Source: Aneurinibacillus tyrosinisolvens (GTDB lineage Bacteria; Bacillota; Bacilli; Aneurinibacillales; Aneurinibacillaceae). Taken from it: 64,000 bases of DNA. The translations under genes and the position numbers were made by a program. Location of the stretch: contig NZ_BBWZ01000024.1 of the NCBI RefSeq assembly GCF_001015055.1, positions 1 to 64,000 of the forward strand. Direction: 5' to 3'. This document shows positions 36,332 through 45,151 of this stretch, in pieces. A model generated the notes under the pieces. It made no database searches. It was not told where the DNA came from and saw only the letters and a program-made list of their open reading frames with translations. How positions within the stretch are numbered: position 1 is the stretch's first letter; each line of letters opens with the position of its first letter.

Positions 36332-36562
36332 TTAACGTATTGCTCTCTTCATTTTTTCGAGTTCTTCATTATTCAGGTTGAAAAAATCTTTGATTTCATC
36401 GTCACTGCGCTCTTTTTTTAAGGCACCTGCTACCAATTCTATCATCTTCTCTTCAACAGCCCCTTCAGCAGCATCAACTTCTCTTGATTGGTCATCCAGA
36501 ACTGCTTTTTGTCTGCTGAGGTTTTCTGCCCATGCCTTTTCTTCATTGAAAGACTCCTTCAT
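36332..36562 (-). CDS. Small helical protein with Rpn-type tail motif
   Basis: 76 residues. Ends MIELVAGALKKERSDDEIKD then FFNLNNEELEKMKRAIR, the same ~30-residue motif as in the proteins at 30404 and 58517. A weak GCGGTGA lies before the ATG. Function unknown. Confidence 0.6.
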   Translation of the reverse strand: MKESFNEEKAWAENLSRQKAVLDDQSREVDAAEGAVEEKMIELVAGALKKERSDDEIKDFFNLNNEELEKMKRAIR

Positions 36563-36695
36563 AACGTCACCGCCTCAAATATCTTTTTGTAAATTTTATC
36601 ATTTGTAACAGCCAAAACGGCTGTTTTTTCTATGATTTTCCTTATTTTTCCTTATTTCGATTATAATAAGAGAAAATTTTGGAAGGATGATTGAT

Positions 36696-37541
36696 TTGGA
36701 ATACAATCACAAAATTTTTAAAGATGCGAATGATAAAAGCATAATGGACGTGACTGCATCGCTCGAGTATTGGGTTCCAAAAAAGGGAGAAGAAGTCTAT
36801 GAGGGGAAAATAATCATTTCTATCACAGACAAAGAGGCAGATTATATCCGTTCGTTTGTTTCAAAATCTGTTGCAAAAGTACTCTTTCATGCAATGAAGA
36901 TGGGAATAGAAGCCTTTAACCAAAGATTCCCCAATGGATTCACTGATTATGGTGGCAATCCGAACAAGGCGCCTTTGATTTCTAAAATACTTAGCGTTAC
37001 CACAACGCAGCAAGGTCAATTCCTTTTCACCGCACTTGAGAAACCTGGTTTTAAAGGGAAGCAAGGGAACGTCTTGGCCAAAAAAGACTCCGCACCCTTA
37101 AAGACAGCAAAACGTTACGTGGACGAAATCAGAGCAGCAGAACTAGCCTTAGAAGTACTTGATTACATTCACTTCGCTGAGCAACAAGCTTTTAATTCAG
37201 GTCGACCACTGGTTACGCTAACGCCAAAAAAGGAAAAAGAAAACGAAAAAGAGGAAAAAACAGAACCAGCCGCAGAAGCAGAACAACAGGAACCCCTAAT
37301 CCCCTTCTTAGAAGAGGAAAAAACACCAGTACCGTTCGAGAATGAAATATTCTCAGAGATGTTTAAAGAGGTCGATGAGTATACCTTCCGAGGCGGAAAA
37401 GTGGAAGGAATGAAGTTCGCTCAATTTCCAATTGAAATCGTTAAAAAAATGACCGAACTTGATGAAACATCAGAAGACCGAAAGAAAGTCATACGTCTTG
37501 CCAAAATTGAATACATGCGAAGACAAAAAAAGTTAGCTTAA
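36696..37541 (+). CDS. Hypothetical protein
   Basis: 281 residues if TTG 36696 is used; an ATG at 36687 is flush with GGAAGG, and the TTG is nine bases from it. The N-terminal 180 residues are a mixed domain with SITDKEADYIRSFVSKSVAK and FNQRFPNGFTDYGGNPNKA. A Glu/Pro/Lys linker follows. The last 60 residues contain EYTFRGGKVEGMKFAQFP, which looks like the small C-terminal module of some exonucleases (gKykGk pattern), but the match is weak. A strong terminator follows. Confidence 0.7.
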   Translation: MEYNHKIFKDANDKSIMDVTASLEYWVPKKGEEVYEGKIIISITDKEADYIRSFVSKSVAKVLFHAMKMGIEAFNQRFPNGFTDYGGNPNKAPLISKILSVTTTQQGQFLFTALEKPGFKGKQGNVLAKKDSAPLKTAKRYVDEIRAAELALEVLDYIHFAEQQAFNSGRPLVTLTPKKEKENEKEEKTEPAAEAEQQEPLIPFLEEEKTPVPFENEIFSEMFKEVDEYTFRGGKVEGMKFAQFPIEIVKKMTELDETSEDRKKVIRLAKIEYMRRQKKLA

Positions 37542-37565
37542 ACCACTCTCTGAGTGGTTTTTTTG
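37541..37565 (+). terminator. Rho-independent terminator
   Basis: AACCACTC-TC-TGAGTGGTT followed by eight T. It starts at the stop codon of the gene at 36696. Confidence 0.85.
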
Positions 37566-37639
37566 TTGGAGGTGTGTAAATAACTTGTAAAATGCTATAC
37601 TTGTTTCAGAAAAATCAAATTCATTCACAAGGTGATTTC

Positions 37640-38386
37640 ATGAAGAATCCACTACTTAAATATCCTCTCTTTTATATTTTTAGCGGAGTGGTTTTGGTTA
37701 TTTTAGTTTATTCTATTGTTGATTTTATAAACTACTATAAATTCACAAAGGATATGGAATCATACGTTGCCCAAAACATAGCTCCTAAGATTAAAAATTT
37801 AAAAGGTTATAGCCTATCAGGCGCAAAAGCACAGCATTTAAACCTTTCCCTAGGCGATGATTTTGATCGATTGAGTTTGCAAGAAAAATATCTTTTTTTA
37901 AAGCCGATCATGGCTGATTATGACGATAAAAGAGGTAATATGATTTACGACTATAAATTAAACGGCGACAAGACAACGATGGATGAAATCATTCTACCCG
38001 ATATCATCATTACAACAAACAAAGGAAAATACGAATATAGCAGCACAGACTCTCTTACAGATCCTAGTGGTGATTTGCACTTGTCAACCGAGTTAGATGG
38101 GACCGACGAAAAAATTAGACAAGAACTTGATTACAAAGAAAAAAATATTGCGTCGTTGCCACCTTACGATGGAATGTTTGAATCTGACATAAGCAGAAGT
38201 AGTTGGGGTCCACCTACTTCCATAGAGTACTCTCAAAATTATGAGGCCATGAGACCTGACCGAAGAAGCAAGTGGTACAAATGGATTACGAAGGATAGTT
38301 ATGGACGAATCATTGAAATTAAATCGCTGATTGTTTCAGAAGGTTTTGTCCTTGGCGAACCTAGCGTGAGTAAGTATTATCAATAA
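37640..38386 (+). CDS. Membrane-anchored extracytoplasmic protein
   Basis: 248 residues from ATG 37640, with AAGGTGAT six bases ahead. One N-terminal transmembrane helix (YPLFYIFSGVVLVILVYSIV), then a soluble outer domain with LSLGDDFDRLSLQEKYLFLK and DGMFESDISRSSWGPPTSIE. The second half repeats a wording seen in small exported Bacillus lipoproteins (pattern W-x-K-W-x-T), so a wall-side binding role is likely but not shown. It is alone and followed by a terminator. Confidence 0.75.
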   Translation: MKNPLLKYPLFYIFSGVVLVILVYSIVDFINYYKFTKDMESYVAQNIAPKIKNLKGYSLSGAKAQHLNLSLGDDFDRLSLQEKYLFLKPIMADYDDKRGNMIYDYKLNGDKTTMDEIILPDIIITTNKGKYEYSSTDSLTDPSGDLHLSTELDGTDEKIRQELDYKEKNIASLPPYDGMFESDISRSSWGPPTSIEYSQNYEAMRPDRRSKWYKWITKDSYGRIIEIKSLIVSEGFVLGEPSVSKYYQ

Positions 38387-38400
38387 TATAGAGGAATTAA

Positions 38401-38444
38401 AAAAGCAGCTGGCCCTCGTATTAACGGCTAACTGCTTTTTATTT
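38401..38444 (+). terminator. Terminator between convergent genes
   Basis: AAAAAGCAG and CTGCTTTTT form the stem around a GC-rich loop, with T runs on the plus strand. It overlaps the end of the small gene on the minus strand. Confidence 0.7.
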
Positions 38445-38597
38445 TAAAAACATCGAGCTACTTTTGGCATCCTCAATGATTTTGTCAATTCGTTGTAATG
38501 ATTCTTCCTTGATGCGTTCCAATTTTTGTTCCATTTTCTTCGTGAATTCTTGAGCTGTCATTGTTTGTTTTCGGGGGTAAAAGCGAATTTTAGTCAT
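38439..38597 (-). CDS. Small helical protein
   Basis: 52 residues, MTKIRFYPRKQTMTAQEFTK, then a long amphipathic helix. AGGGGAGG precedes the ATG. It converges with the membrane protein at 37640. Function unknown. Confidence 0.55.
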   Translation of the reverse strand: MTKIRFYPRKQTMTAQEFTKKMEQKLERIKEESLQRIDKIIEDAKSSSMFLK

Positions 38598-38751
38598 TCG
38601 AACCTCCCCTTCCATCCATAATAAAACAAATTATAACTTTTATTTCCATTATAATTTGTAGCACTAAAGTCTGTCTATTGTTATTGATTTTATGCATTTT
38701 GGCAAGTTATGTTATTAAGAAGAGATAATATGAAAATCACAGGGAGGAACA

Positions 38752-39405
38752 ATGAAGAATATATCCACCGTTAGATTATCTAGTTTACTAGGAACAAACC
38801 GAAGTGATTTATTACATTATTTATCTGAACTTAAGTGGATAAGAAAAAGCAACACAACTGGATGGCGCTTAACTGCCAGGGGAAGAAAAAAAGGTGGAAA
38901 AGAGAAAAAGAATCTGGACAATAGCTTTCGTATCTATTTTCCTGAAATAATCGTCAGTGATGAACGTTTGGTATCTCATATTATAGCTGAGGAAGGTAGA
39001 TATATAAATGTCCATGAAATTCTGGAAATCTTAGGCGAATCATCGGATGATTACCGCAAAAAGTTCCCTACAAAATATCGAACACGAGATGGGCATTATG
39101 TTCGTTCTAAAGCGGAGGCTATGATAGATAATTGGTTATATGAACATTATGTCATTCATGCGTATGAAAGGAGGGTACCGATTGCCGAAAACGTTTTCTC
39201 CGATTTCTATTTGCCCGAAGGAGACGTCTATATTGAGTATTGGGGCTATGAGAACGACAGCAAATACCTTTCAAATAAGAAAAGAAAACTAAAAGCCTAT
39301 AGTGATAACGAACTTGAGCTTATCGAGTTAGTTGATGCTGATATCGAAAATCTCGATGATGTACTACCTAAACGTTTGCTAGAGTATGGTATCAGGGTGA
39401 ATTAA
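38752..39405 (+). CDS. PD-(D/E)XK-like nuclease with winged-helix start
   Basis: 217 residues. Residues 1-45 (VRLSSLLGTNRSDLLHYLSE) look like a winged helix. The second half carries the usual wording of a small endonuclease-like family: VRSKAEAMIDNWLYEH, VFSDFYLPEGDVYIEYWGYE with the Asp and Glu of the active site, then KKRKLKAYSDNELELIELVD. In this family the Asp, the Glu in YIEYWG and a later Lys form the metal site. It is a single gene with a GGGAGG ribosome site. The DNA it acts on is unknown; repair or defence is likely. Confidence 0.8.
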   Translation: MKNISTVRLSSLLGTNRSDLLHYLSELKWIRKSNTTGWRLTARGRKKGGKEKKNLDNSFRIYFPEIIVSDERLVSHIIAEEGRYINVHEILEILGESSDDYRKKFPTKYRTRDGHYVRSKAEAMIDNWLYEHYVIHAYERRVPIAENVFSDFYLPEGDVYIEYWGYENDSKYLSNKKRKLKAYSDNELELIELVDADIENLDDVLPKRLLEYGIRVN

Positions 39406-39411
39406 TATTGA

Positions 39412-39455
39412 AAAGAGGAGCGTAGTATTTTTATATACTGCACTCCTCTCTTTTA
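39412..39455 (+). terminator. Terminator between convergent genes
   Basis: AAAGAGGAGCGTAGTAT pairs with ATACTGCACTCCTCTCTTT, followed by T on the plus strand. Confidence 0.7.
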
Positions 39456-39466
39456 TTCTGATGTTT

Positions 39467-40779
39467 CTAAAAGTCAGTTGATGTTGCTTTTAACACCTGC
39501 ATGATATATTTTTGCTCTGATAACACTTCGCAACTCGCTGAACTGTTTCCAAGTTTCTTCTTTTTTTGTTTGCATAAAGGGCAATTTCCGTCGTGTTTAT
39601 CTTCTGGTAATGGGATAAATGTTGACTTACCATTTTGCTTAATTTTAACTCCATCCTCGCCTTCATTTTTAACAATCCTGAGGTGTTTTATATTATGAGG
39701 AGGAGTCATAACCTGTTGCTCCTGATTGATAAATGCAGACATTTGGAAGGGAACTCCGTCAAAGAGAAAATCTACGGTGAGTGGCCATGTTGTTCCTTTA
39801 GAATTATCTGTATTGAGGATTTGAAGTTTACTGATGAAATCTTCATCTCTTTCTATTTCTTCCAGATTGAAAAATTGAGAAGGTGCTGCTCCTAAAATAG
39901 TATGAAATTGTTTAGAAAACGACTCGAAATCCATCTTTTTAAGCAAATCTTCTATATCCATAAGAACCAAGTGGTTATATCGGGAGAAAAACCATCCAAC
40001 TTTTGTAATTTTCGGAAGTGAAGGTCCAAAAACAGGTCTTCCCTCTTCTCTTCCTATCAACGTAGGTTCTTGTGCAAGTAAGTAATAACCGATAATCTGG
40101 TGCATATGTTTTGATAGAAATCCAACGTCTTTTGTTGTTTTCACATCAATTAAGGCACCGTCGATAATCAGATCTGCATCCGCTCCATTCATTTTCTCTG
40201 CCATCATACCAAACTGCGGATTTAAAACGATCTCTTCTTTATTTTTGGCAATAAAAAGGTGGGCTACTTTTTTTGTTTGCGCTGTAATCTGTAATAAATC
40301 TTCTATATTTGCCTCTGTTGAAGGGAAATGTTCCTCTGGATTGGATGAACGATATGCGTTTTCCATCCCAGTAAGGAAAAGACATGTGCTCATTAAATCG
40401 TATTCGGAAACATTCTCCCCTAATATATATTGATTTCGAAGCTCCCAGGCTTCATTTGCATGTTTTGTAAGTTCCTCTGCATCTTCCCAATAACGTAATT
40501 CATTAATCCCTCTTTTTACAATATCAGAAAGCTCAATTTCCAAATGAACACGGTTAATCCGTTGAATAAAAGCGCGAATCCAAAAATCATAGGCTGTCCC
40601 AACGCATTGAGCGTTATGTCCTTCTCTTCCAGCCAAGGAAGGCGCAACCACTTGCACTTTTGTACCGAACGTGGGGTTACTCCCTCCCCACCTACGACAT
40701 AAAAACTATCTTTCATGTTAGGCAGCTGCTTAAATAATCCCTCCACATCTTTTCTGGTTAAAAATCTTTTTAATGACAT
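39467..40779 (-). pseudogene. PD-(D/E)XK nuclease fused to a CPxC module, one frameshift
   Basis: The gene opens at ATG 40779 (MSLKRFLTRKDVEGLFKQLP, then FYVVGGEG). It breaks in G-rich runs near 40682-40689 and continues as SNPTFGTKVQVVAPSLAG if one G is added; about 437 residues in all. Near the middle GADADLIIDGALIDVKTTKD is a clear PD-(D/E)XK core (Asp...Asp-x-Lys). The last 130 residues match the neighbour at 40933: a VDFLFDGVPFQ beta module, then DGNCPLCK and a later SCEVL. So a nuclease domain is joined to a zinc-binding module. Either an inactivated gene or a miscalled base. Confidence 0.75.
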
Positions 40780-40871
40780 ATCATCACTCCTCTTTTATCT
40801 ATCATTTTGTCCAATATGTGCTGAAAAAAAACACTTTCTAAGATAACTGAGAATATCAAAATGTCTACAGA

Positions 40872-40911
40872 AAAAAGACCCCTTACATGTGAAGTAAAAG
40901 GTCTTTCTATT
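40872..40911 (-). terminator. Hairpin terminator
   Basis: AAAAGACC at 40872 and GGTCTTT at 40898-40904 enclose TTACATGTGAAGTAA. It lies just after the end of the gene at 40933 on the minus strand, whose T run is the AAAAAA on plus. Confidence 0.65.
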
Positions 40912-40932
40912 CTTTTTGTATATTAGCGAACT

Positions 40933-41409
40933 TTACAGGGAGTTTGAACCGTATATAACTTCATCGAGTTTATCTCTGATTAATTCTATTTTTGCAGGAT
41001 CGCTTGCCACATCGCAAATTGCATGTTCATATCCCATTTTATATCGATCTTCCTTACAAAAAGGACAACGGCCATCATAATTATCCTGTTGAACCCGAAG
41101 CATTTTCTCTGTTTCACCAACTTCAAGAATTTTAAATCCTTCAAGATTTTCATTTCCAAAAATCTCATGATGGGTAACAAAAAGAGGAGCGATCATTTCC
41201 AACTCAGGGTTTATATGCATATTCAGCTGGAAAGGAATCCAATCGTATAAGAAATCTGCTTTTATAAACAACATGCCCTCTTCCTCTACTGTATAAGAAT
41301 TAACAATCAGTATCTTATTTTTGAATATAATCTCTTCTTGATCAGATGCATAGCAGCATTTCTTATATTTTTTACCGCTACCACACGTACATGGCTCATT
41401 TCGGTTCAT
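40933..41409 (-). CDS. SEC-C zinc finger protein with CPFC module
   Basis: 158 residues from ATG 41409 (GGAGAG upstream). The start MNRNEPCTCGSGKKYKKCC is the SEC-C motif of SecA tails, a zinc-binding patch. After a beta stretch (KADFLYDWIPFQLNMHINPE) come DGRCPFCKEDR and a later Cys in AICDVA, the module shared with 39467, 10582 and 11504. It therefore carries two zinc sites. It may bind ribosomes, SecB-like partners or nucleic acid; which is not known. Confidence 0.78.
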   Translation of the reverse strand: MNRNEPCTCGSGKKYKKCCYASDQEEIIFKNKILIVNSYTVEEEGMLFIKADFLYDWIPFQLNMHINPELEMIAPLFVTHHEIFGNENLEGFKILEVGETEKMLRVQQDNYDGRCPFCKEDRYKMGYEHAICDVASDPAKIELIRDKLDEVIYGSNSL

Positions 41410-41535
41410 CGAGAGCTCTCCTTCTTTCGCTTCGGCGTTCCTATTATGTTTAAAACGAAAGAGGAAAATCCTTTGCAAAAAGGTAATCATTTGTTTTTTC
41501 AAAGGAAGGGGATGTTATCGAATAATTATATAAGT

Positions 41536-41769
41536 TTATATATTCCTTTTCTTTCTGAGATGTAGGGTAACTTGTGGTTTTCCTGTATGAAACACCAACA
41601 GTGGAAATTTCAAACGCAGCAGCTGTTTGGTTGCTTCCTGTGGCGTTTGTATGGTATCTACCACCTCCACTTCTTCAATATGACGTGTATTTTCTTGTTC
41701 CCTATAAGCAAGAACTTTTAACAGCACGTATTGGTTTGGATACATCGCTCTAACCTCTTCCCAACGCAT
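41536..41769 (-). CDS. Small conserved-type protein
   Basis: 77 residues from ATG 41769, with GGAGGTAGAG ahead. MRWEEVRAMYPNQYVLLKVL and a tail KPQVTLHLRKKRNI. The pattern 'W-E-E-V-R...Y-P-N-Q-x-V-L' is one I associate with small Bacillus plasmid proteins, but I cannot name a function. Confidence 0.65.
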   Translation of the reverse strand: MRWEEVRAMYPNQYVLLKVLAYREQENTRHIEEVEVVDTIQTPQEATKQLLRLKFPLLVFHTGKPQVTLHLRKKRNI

Positions 41770-42452
41770 GTGCTCTACCTCCACTTGTTTTATAACGTTA
41801 CTTCCACCAATTATATAAAACGAAATATTTTTCAATAAACACTTGCTATGTAAATTAAGAAAAAGTAACATCGCGTTTCTGATGGTGAAGGGGGAGGGAG
41901 CGATGGGCAGAGACCCTGCCCTTGCCCCAACGTGAAAACGAGTAAAAAAAACATAAAAAAAAGACGTTTTCACGTCGGTTCAGCAAGGCGATTCTTTCTG
42001 ACGGAGCCAGAGGTCGGTCGCTTCTTCGGTTATCACTCTATATGAGTAAGCTCTCCAGGTCTGATTTTACGAGCCACGTATTTCAACGCTTTCCCTGCAT
42101 GCCTCATCTATACATAATTCTGAACTCCACGGTTACCAGTGGCAGTACTATGCATATCTCAGGACGGTTACGCATCTCTATGTGCGAACTTCTGGACGGA
42201 AAAAACCTCCCTCAAACGGAGTACGAATCGGAGACGCCAGTCTTTCCCGATCTGGTCACCACCCAGAACATCTGCAAAAATAGCAAATGGATTTTTGTTC
42301 TTGCTTTATATATGTCGCCATAACTTCGACACAAGAACGGCTCGCTATGCGATATGAACAAATCCCAATGCCGAAATAAAGTCAGCACAGGAAAAAGTCC
42401 ATATCGCGTGCAGGATAAGTTTACTTTCTTTATAAAATAATATAAAATGAAA
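41770..42452. other. Non-coding stretch
   Basis: About 680 bp without a convincing gene. It includes the inverted repeat CGTGAAAACG/CGTTTTCACG at 41931-41974, with a run of A between the arms, which should be a terminator or a fold-back. From about 41990 the GC content rises and short frames exist, but none has a good start. Confidence 0.5.
41931..41974. repeat. Inverted repeat
   Basis: CGTGAAAACG at 41931 and CGTTTTCACG at 41965-41974 form a perfect 10-bp stem around an A-rich loop. Confidence 0.7.
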
Positions 42453-42558
42453 GTACTATCTTATCCAGCAGGGAACGGTAACCTTGTGCCGAAGTATGGG
42501 TTCGGTACAATCGTACAAGTGCTTCCAACACGAGTACGGCTGCTGGGTTTATTTTTTT
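42453..42558 (+). ncRNA. Candidate structured small RNA, three-way junction
   Basis: CCAGCAG (42465-42471) pairs with CTGCTGG (42540-42546). Inside are GTGCCGAA (42486-42493) with TTCGGTAC (42501-42508), including one G-U pair, and CGTAC (42512-42516) with GTACG (42534-42538) around a GTG/CAC pair at 42519 and 42529. The closing stem is followed at once by TTTATTTTTTTTTT, so it doubles as a terminator. TATAAA at 42441 with TTTACT at 42420 is a plausible promoter. No protein frame fits. No known RNA family was recognised. Confidence 0.5.
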
Positions 42559-42636
42559 TTGTGAATCTTTTTATGTATGTATCAAAATTTCTAAAAATCC
42601 TTTATACTAATTTAACCATAATCGATTAATGCGTAC

Positions 42637-42667
42637 AAGCCTACTTAAATTGAAGTGGGCTTTTTTG
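42637..42667 (+). terminator. Rho-independent terminator
   Basis: AAGCCTACTT and AAGTGGGCTT form the stem around AAATTG, followed by TTTTTG. Confidence 0.75.
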
Positions 42668-42700
42668 ATTTTGAAAAAGTAGAATGCGAGTATCCGCACC

Positions 42701-43426
42701 CTACTGATAAACAACTGGACCGTGTTTATAGCCGAGTTCTTTCAAGACAACGTAACGGCGGTAACCATCTACAAGTACCATGTTTTTATCAACAAAGATT
42801 GGTTTTTCCATTTTTCCTGTATTTAAAAGTTTCATTTTTGCTTCGTTGGTTTTATTTTCATTCGGCCGCGTGTTCAAGAACTCTTCAGTGATAACGATAT
42901 CTTTCAGTTCTACGATTTCGGCGCCTTCTGGATGAACTAGCGTTGGCAAATCAGCTAGAACGGATTCTGAAATTTGTATCTGCTCTTCTACCGCAACAGC
43001 TACTTGCTCATTTATATCTATAATCGTTTTCTTGTTCTTCTTTCTTTTGTGTCCAAAGTGAACGCTTTGAGCGATGAGTCCTATGTCGCCGTTACAACCC
43101 TGTTCAATCGAAACGTTCAGAGTTGGCTCCCCAGAAACGCGAATGAACAATTCCTGCATCGGTATTCTACGAGCATTTAGGCTTTCCATCATTCTATTAT
43201 GGAATGTTTGGTGTATGAAAACGGTATAAGTTATAGAACTAGAGCGCGGTACATATTTTGATGAAGTGACCTTGGACGTCTCTTCCATTTCAAACGCATA
43301 ATAATTCTCGTACTTTCTTAATTCACTTTTGATATATCCTGCTAATTTCACTCTGTGCACAGTTATACGACGCCCTTTCTCTTTTCTTATAAGTATACAA
43401 GAAAGCGCCTGTTTTTCTAGGTTCAT
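42701..43426 (-). CDS. ParB-like nuclease-domain protein
   Basis: 241 residues. The C-terminal 75 residues read VELKDIVITEEFLNTRPNEN, KMEKPIFVDKNMVLVDGYRR and YVVLKELGY, the ParB/sulfiredoxin-like N-terminal domain (VDGxRRY box). The first 150 residues are basic and not recognised, with HRVKLAGYIKSELRK and ISVSGEP-like beta segments. Canonical ParB puts this domain first and follows it with a helix-turn-helix; here it is last, with no such motif seen. It could be a partition or transfer protein, or a single-domain ParB-like nuclease or NTPase. AGGTTC upstream is a weak ribosome site. Confidence 0.7.
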   Translation of the reverse strand: MNLEKQALSCILIRKEKGRRITVHRVKLAGYIKSELRKYENYYAFEMEETSKVTSSKYVPRSSSITYTVFIHQTFHNRMMESLNARRIPMQELFIRVSGEPTLNVSIEQGCNGDIGLIAQSVHFGHKRKKNKKTIIDINEQVAVAVEEQIQISESVLADLPTLVHPEGAEIVELKDIVITEEFLNTRPNENKTNEAKMKLLNTGKMEKPIFVDKNMVLVDGYRRYVVLKELGYKHGPVVYQ

Positions 43427-43536
43427 AAAAAACTAAGGTGTCCTGATTACAACTTTTCACCTTCAAAAAATAAACATCATATTTCTGGCTAAATATATAA
43501 AAAGCAAGTATACCGAATGAAAACGGAGGTGATAGA

Positions 43537-44148
43537 TTGAAAGTTTATTTAGTTAGTATTCCTTTTGTTATGTCTGCTTTTCTGCTCTCTGCGTGTGGGG
43601 AAAACACCCCTTCTACAAACGTTCAAGAGCCCGTTCCAGTCGCTTCTGCACCTGTTGAGGTAAAAACACCACCACCATTAGTTCAAACACAACCTACCCC
43701 TACTCCAGCTCCACAGCCTGTTCCTCAACCCACTCCTCAACCAGAACCTACTTCGGCCGAAGCATTCATTCAAAATCTGGTACCGAATGCTCCACCGTTT
43801 ACCGTTAGTGCCGCAAAACTAAATGAAATCGACGCTCGCTATAAAAAACTCCAGGATAAATATGCAGAGATGAAAGCTAAAAAGGATAACGGTGCTTTCA
43901 GCGAAGCAGAAGACCTCGCCTGGGGTCAATTCTCCGCTGATTTTAACCGAGCAGGGAACGCTTTAACTTATACGTTCCCTACCGATACTACAGAAGGTCA
44001 TGTCCTCGATATACTGAATTCTAAAATCTTCTTTATGTGGACTTCAATGGATGCAGTTCTATTAGATAAACCGATTCCGACTGAAATAAGTGAGCTGGAT
44101 AAAGAATATCGAGACACATTACAAGCATTAAAAACAATAGCAAAATAA
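43537..44148 (+). CDS. Lipoprotein with proline-rich linker
   Basis: 203 residues from TTG 43537, with CGGAGGTGAT six bases ahead. The signal peptide ends in the lipobox LLSAC-G (Cys at 20), so it is lipid-anchored outside the membrane. Residues about 35-75 are Pro/Gln/Thr-rich. The outer domain is mainly helical (ARYKKLQDKYAEMKAKKDNG). Function unknown; small lipoproteins near transfer genes often give surface exclusion, but that is a guess. Confidence 0.85.
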   Translation: MKVYLVSIPFVMSAFLLSACGENTPSTNVQEPVPVASAPVEVKTPPPLVQTQPTPTPAPQPVPQPTPQPEPTSAEAFIQNLVPNAPPFTVSAAKLNEIDARYKKLQDKYAEMKAKKDNGAFSEAEDLAWGQFSADFNRAGNALTYTFPTDTTEGHVLDILNSKIFFMWTSMDAVLLDKPIPTEISELDKEYRDTLQALKTIAK

Positions 44149-44164
44149 CCCTTTATGTTGCTAG

Positions 44165-44190
44165 AGCCGCCGTAAAATGGTGGCTTTTTG
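44165..44190 (+). terminator. Rho-independent terminator
   Basis: GAGCCGCC and GGTGGCTT pair around GTAAAA, followed by TTTT. It ends the lipoprotein gene and faces the gene at 44208. Confidence 0.65.
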
Positions 44191-44207
44191 ATTATGTATT
44201 AATTAAG

Positions 44208-45104
44208 TTACACAGCCGCCATGGCTCGTAAGAATCGCTGTGTAGGAGAAGCAAATTTGTCCGCTGCACGTTTAGTCCGCATGTGATTTTTATAAAATGT
44301 ATAAAATAGACGAGCAAAACTTACGACCATTTCCCCTGCGGTATCCAATCTCACAATATGCTTTAGCGTCTTTTCCAAGGCTTCACGTATGTCTATCGTG
44401 GTTCCATAATACTTTCTTAATTCCGTGGGTTCATTGTGAATGACTTCTTGAGTCCATTCATCATCTAACTCGATTTCTTCAGCGATTTTTGAGAATCTCT
44501 CTCCAAAAATGGATATATCCTCGCGCGCATGCGCGTATATATTCTCTTCTTCCTCTTCTTCTTTTTTAAAATCTTTACTAATAAAATCTTTAATAATATG
44601 CGAACATGAAACTTGCACCCTAGGTTGCATCAAAGTAGCATCCTCGGCAACAGGCGTAGGGTTCAAAATTTGCTCATTTTGGTCATTTTCAATGGTTGAA
44701 CCCGCGTCACTGTCAGGTTGCGCCGAAATAGCATCCACGGCTTCATCAACTTTAGCGATTTCAGGTTCCTGTTGAGGAAACAATTTCAAGACAGCTTCCT
44801 CGATTACTCGAAAATATCTTTTTGCAGGAAGTCCCATCATCTTCTTTTCGATTAATCCCATTTCTACTAAGGTATCAACCGCTTTTGTTTGAGCTCCCCT
44901 TTTCAGGAATGTTTCTTCTTCCATCCGATCGATAGTACAGTAGAACATATTCTTAAATAGTTTACCTACTTTTTCGTAGTATTCTTGCATAGAAATGAGC
45001 TGGGAGAGGATGATAGATTCGTTTACCCCTACTTTGCGTGCCAGATGCTTGTTGTAGATAAGATAACCGTTTACGCTTAAAAGTTTTGAGAGAGAAATAG
45101 ACAT
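44208..45104 (-). CDS. DnaD-like / replisome-organiser-type protein
   Basis: 298 residues. Residues about 8-100 have the layout of the winged-helix domain of phage and plasmid replisome organisers: LLSVNGYLIYNKHLARKVGV, ESIILSQLISMQEYYEKVG, then a helix-turn-helix around FLKRGAQTKAVDTLVEMGLI. An acidic, low-complexity middle (about 115-195) leads to a C-terminal helical part. No Walker motif. Direct and inverted repeats with a shared GCAAAGTG core lie upstream. I read it as a replication or copy-control protein of a second replicon, or a phage-derived one. The start overlaps no upstream gene. Confidence 0.6.
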   Translation of the reverse strand: MSISLSKLLSVNGYLIYNKHLARKVGVNESIILSQLISMQEYYEKVGKLFKNMFYCTIDRMEEETFLKRGAQTKAVDTLVEMGLIEKKMMGLPAKRYFRVIEEAVLKLFPQQEPEIAKVDEAVDAISAQPDSDAGSTIENDQNEQILNPTPVAEDATLMQPRVQVSCSHIIKDFISKDFKKEEEEEENIYAHAREDISIFGERFSKIAEEIELDDEWTQEVIHNEPTELRKYYGTTIDIREALEKTLKHIVRLDTAGEMVVSFARLFYTFYKNHMRTKRAADKFASPTQRFLRAMAAV

Positions 45105-45151
45105 GACAAAAAACCTCTTTCCGCAATTGTATTCGGACGTTTGAAAACATA

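Noticed and set aside
42042-42323. Plus-strand frame of 93 codons in the non-coding stretch
   Set aside because: No ribosome site, odd composition, overlapping frames of similar length, and no recognisable domain.
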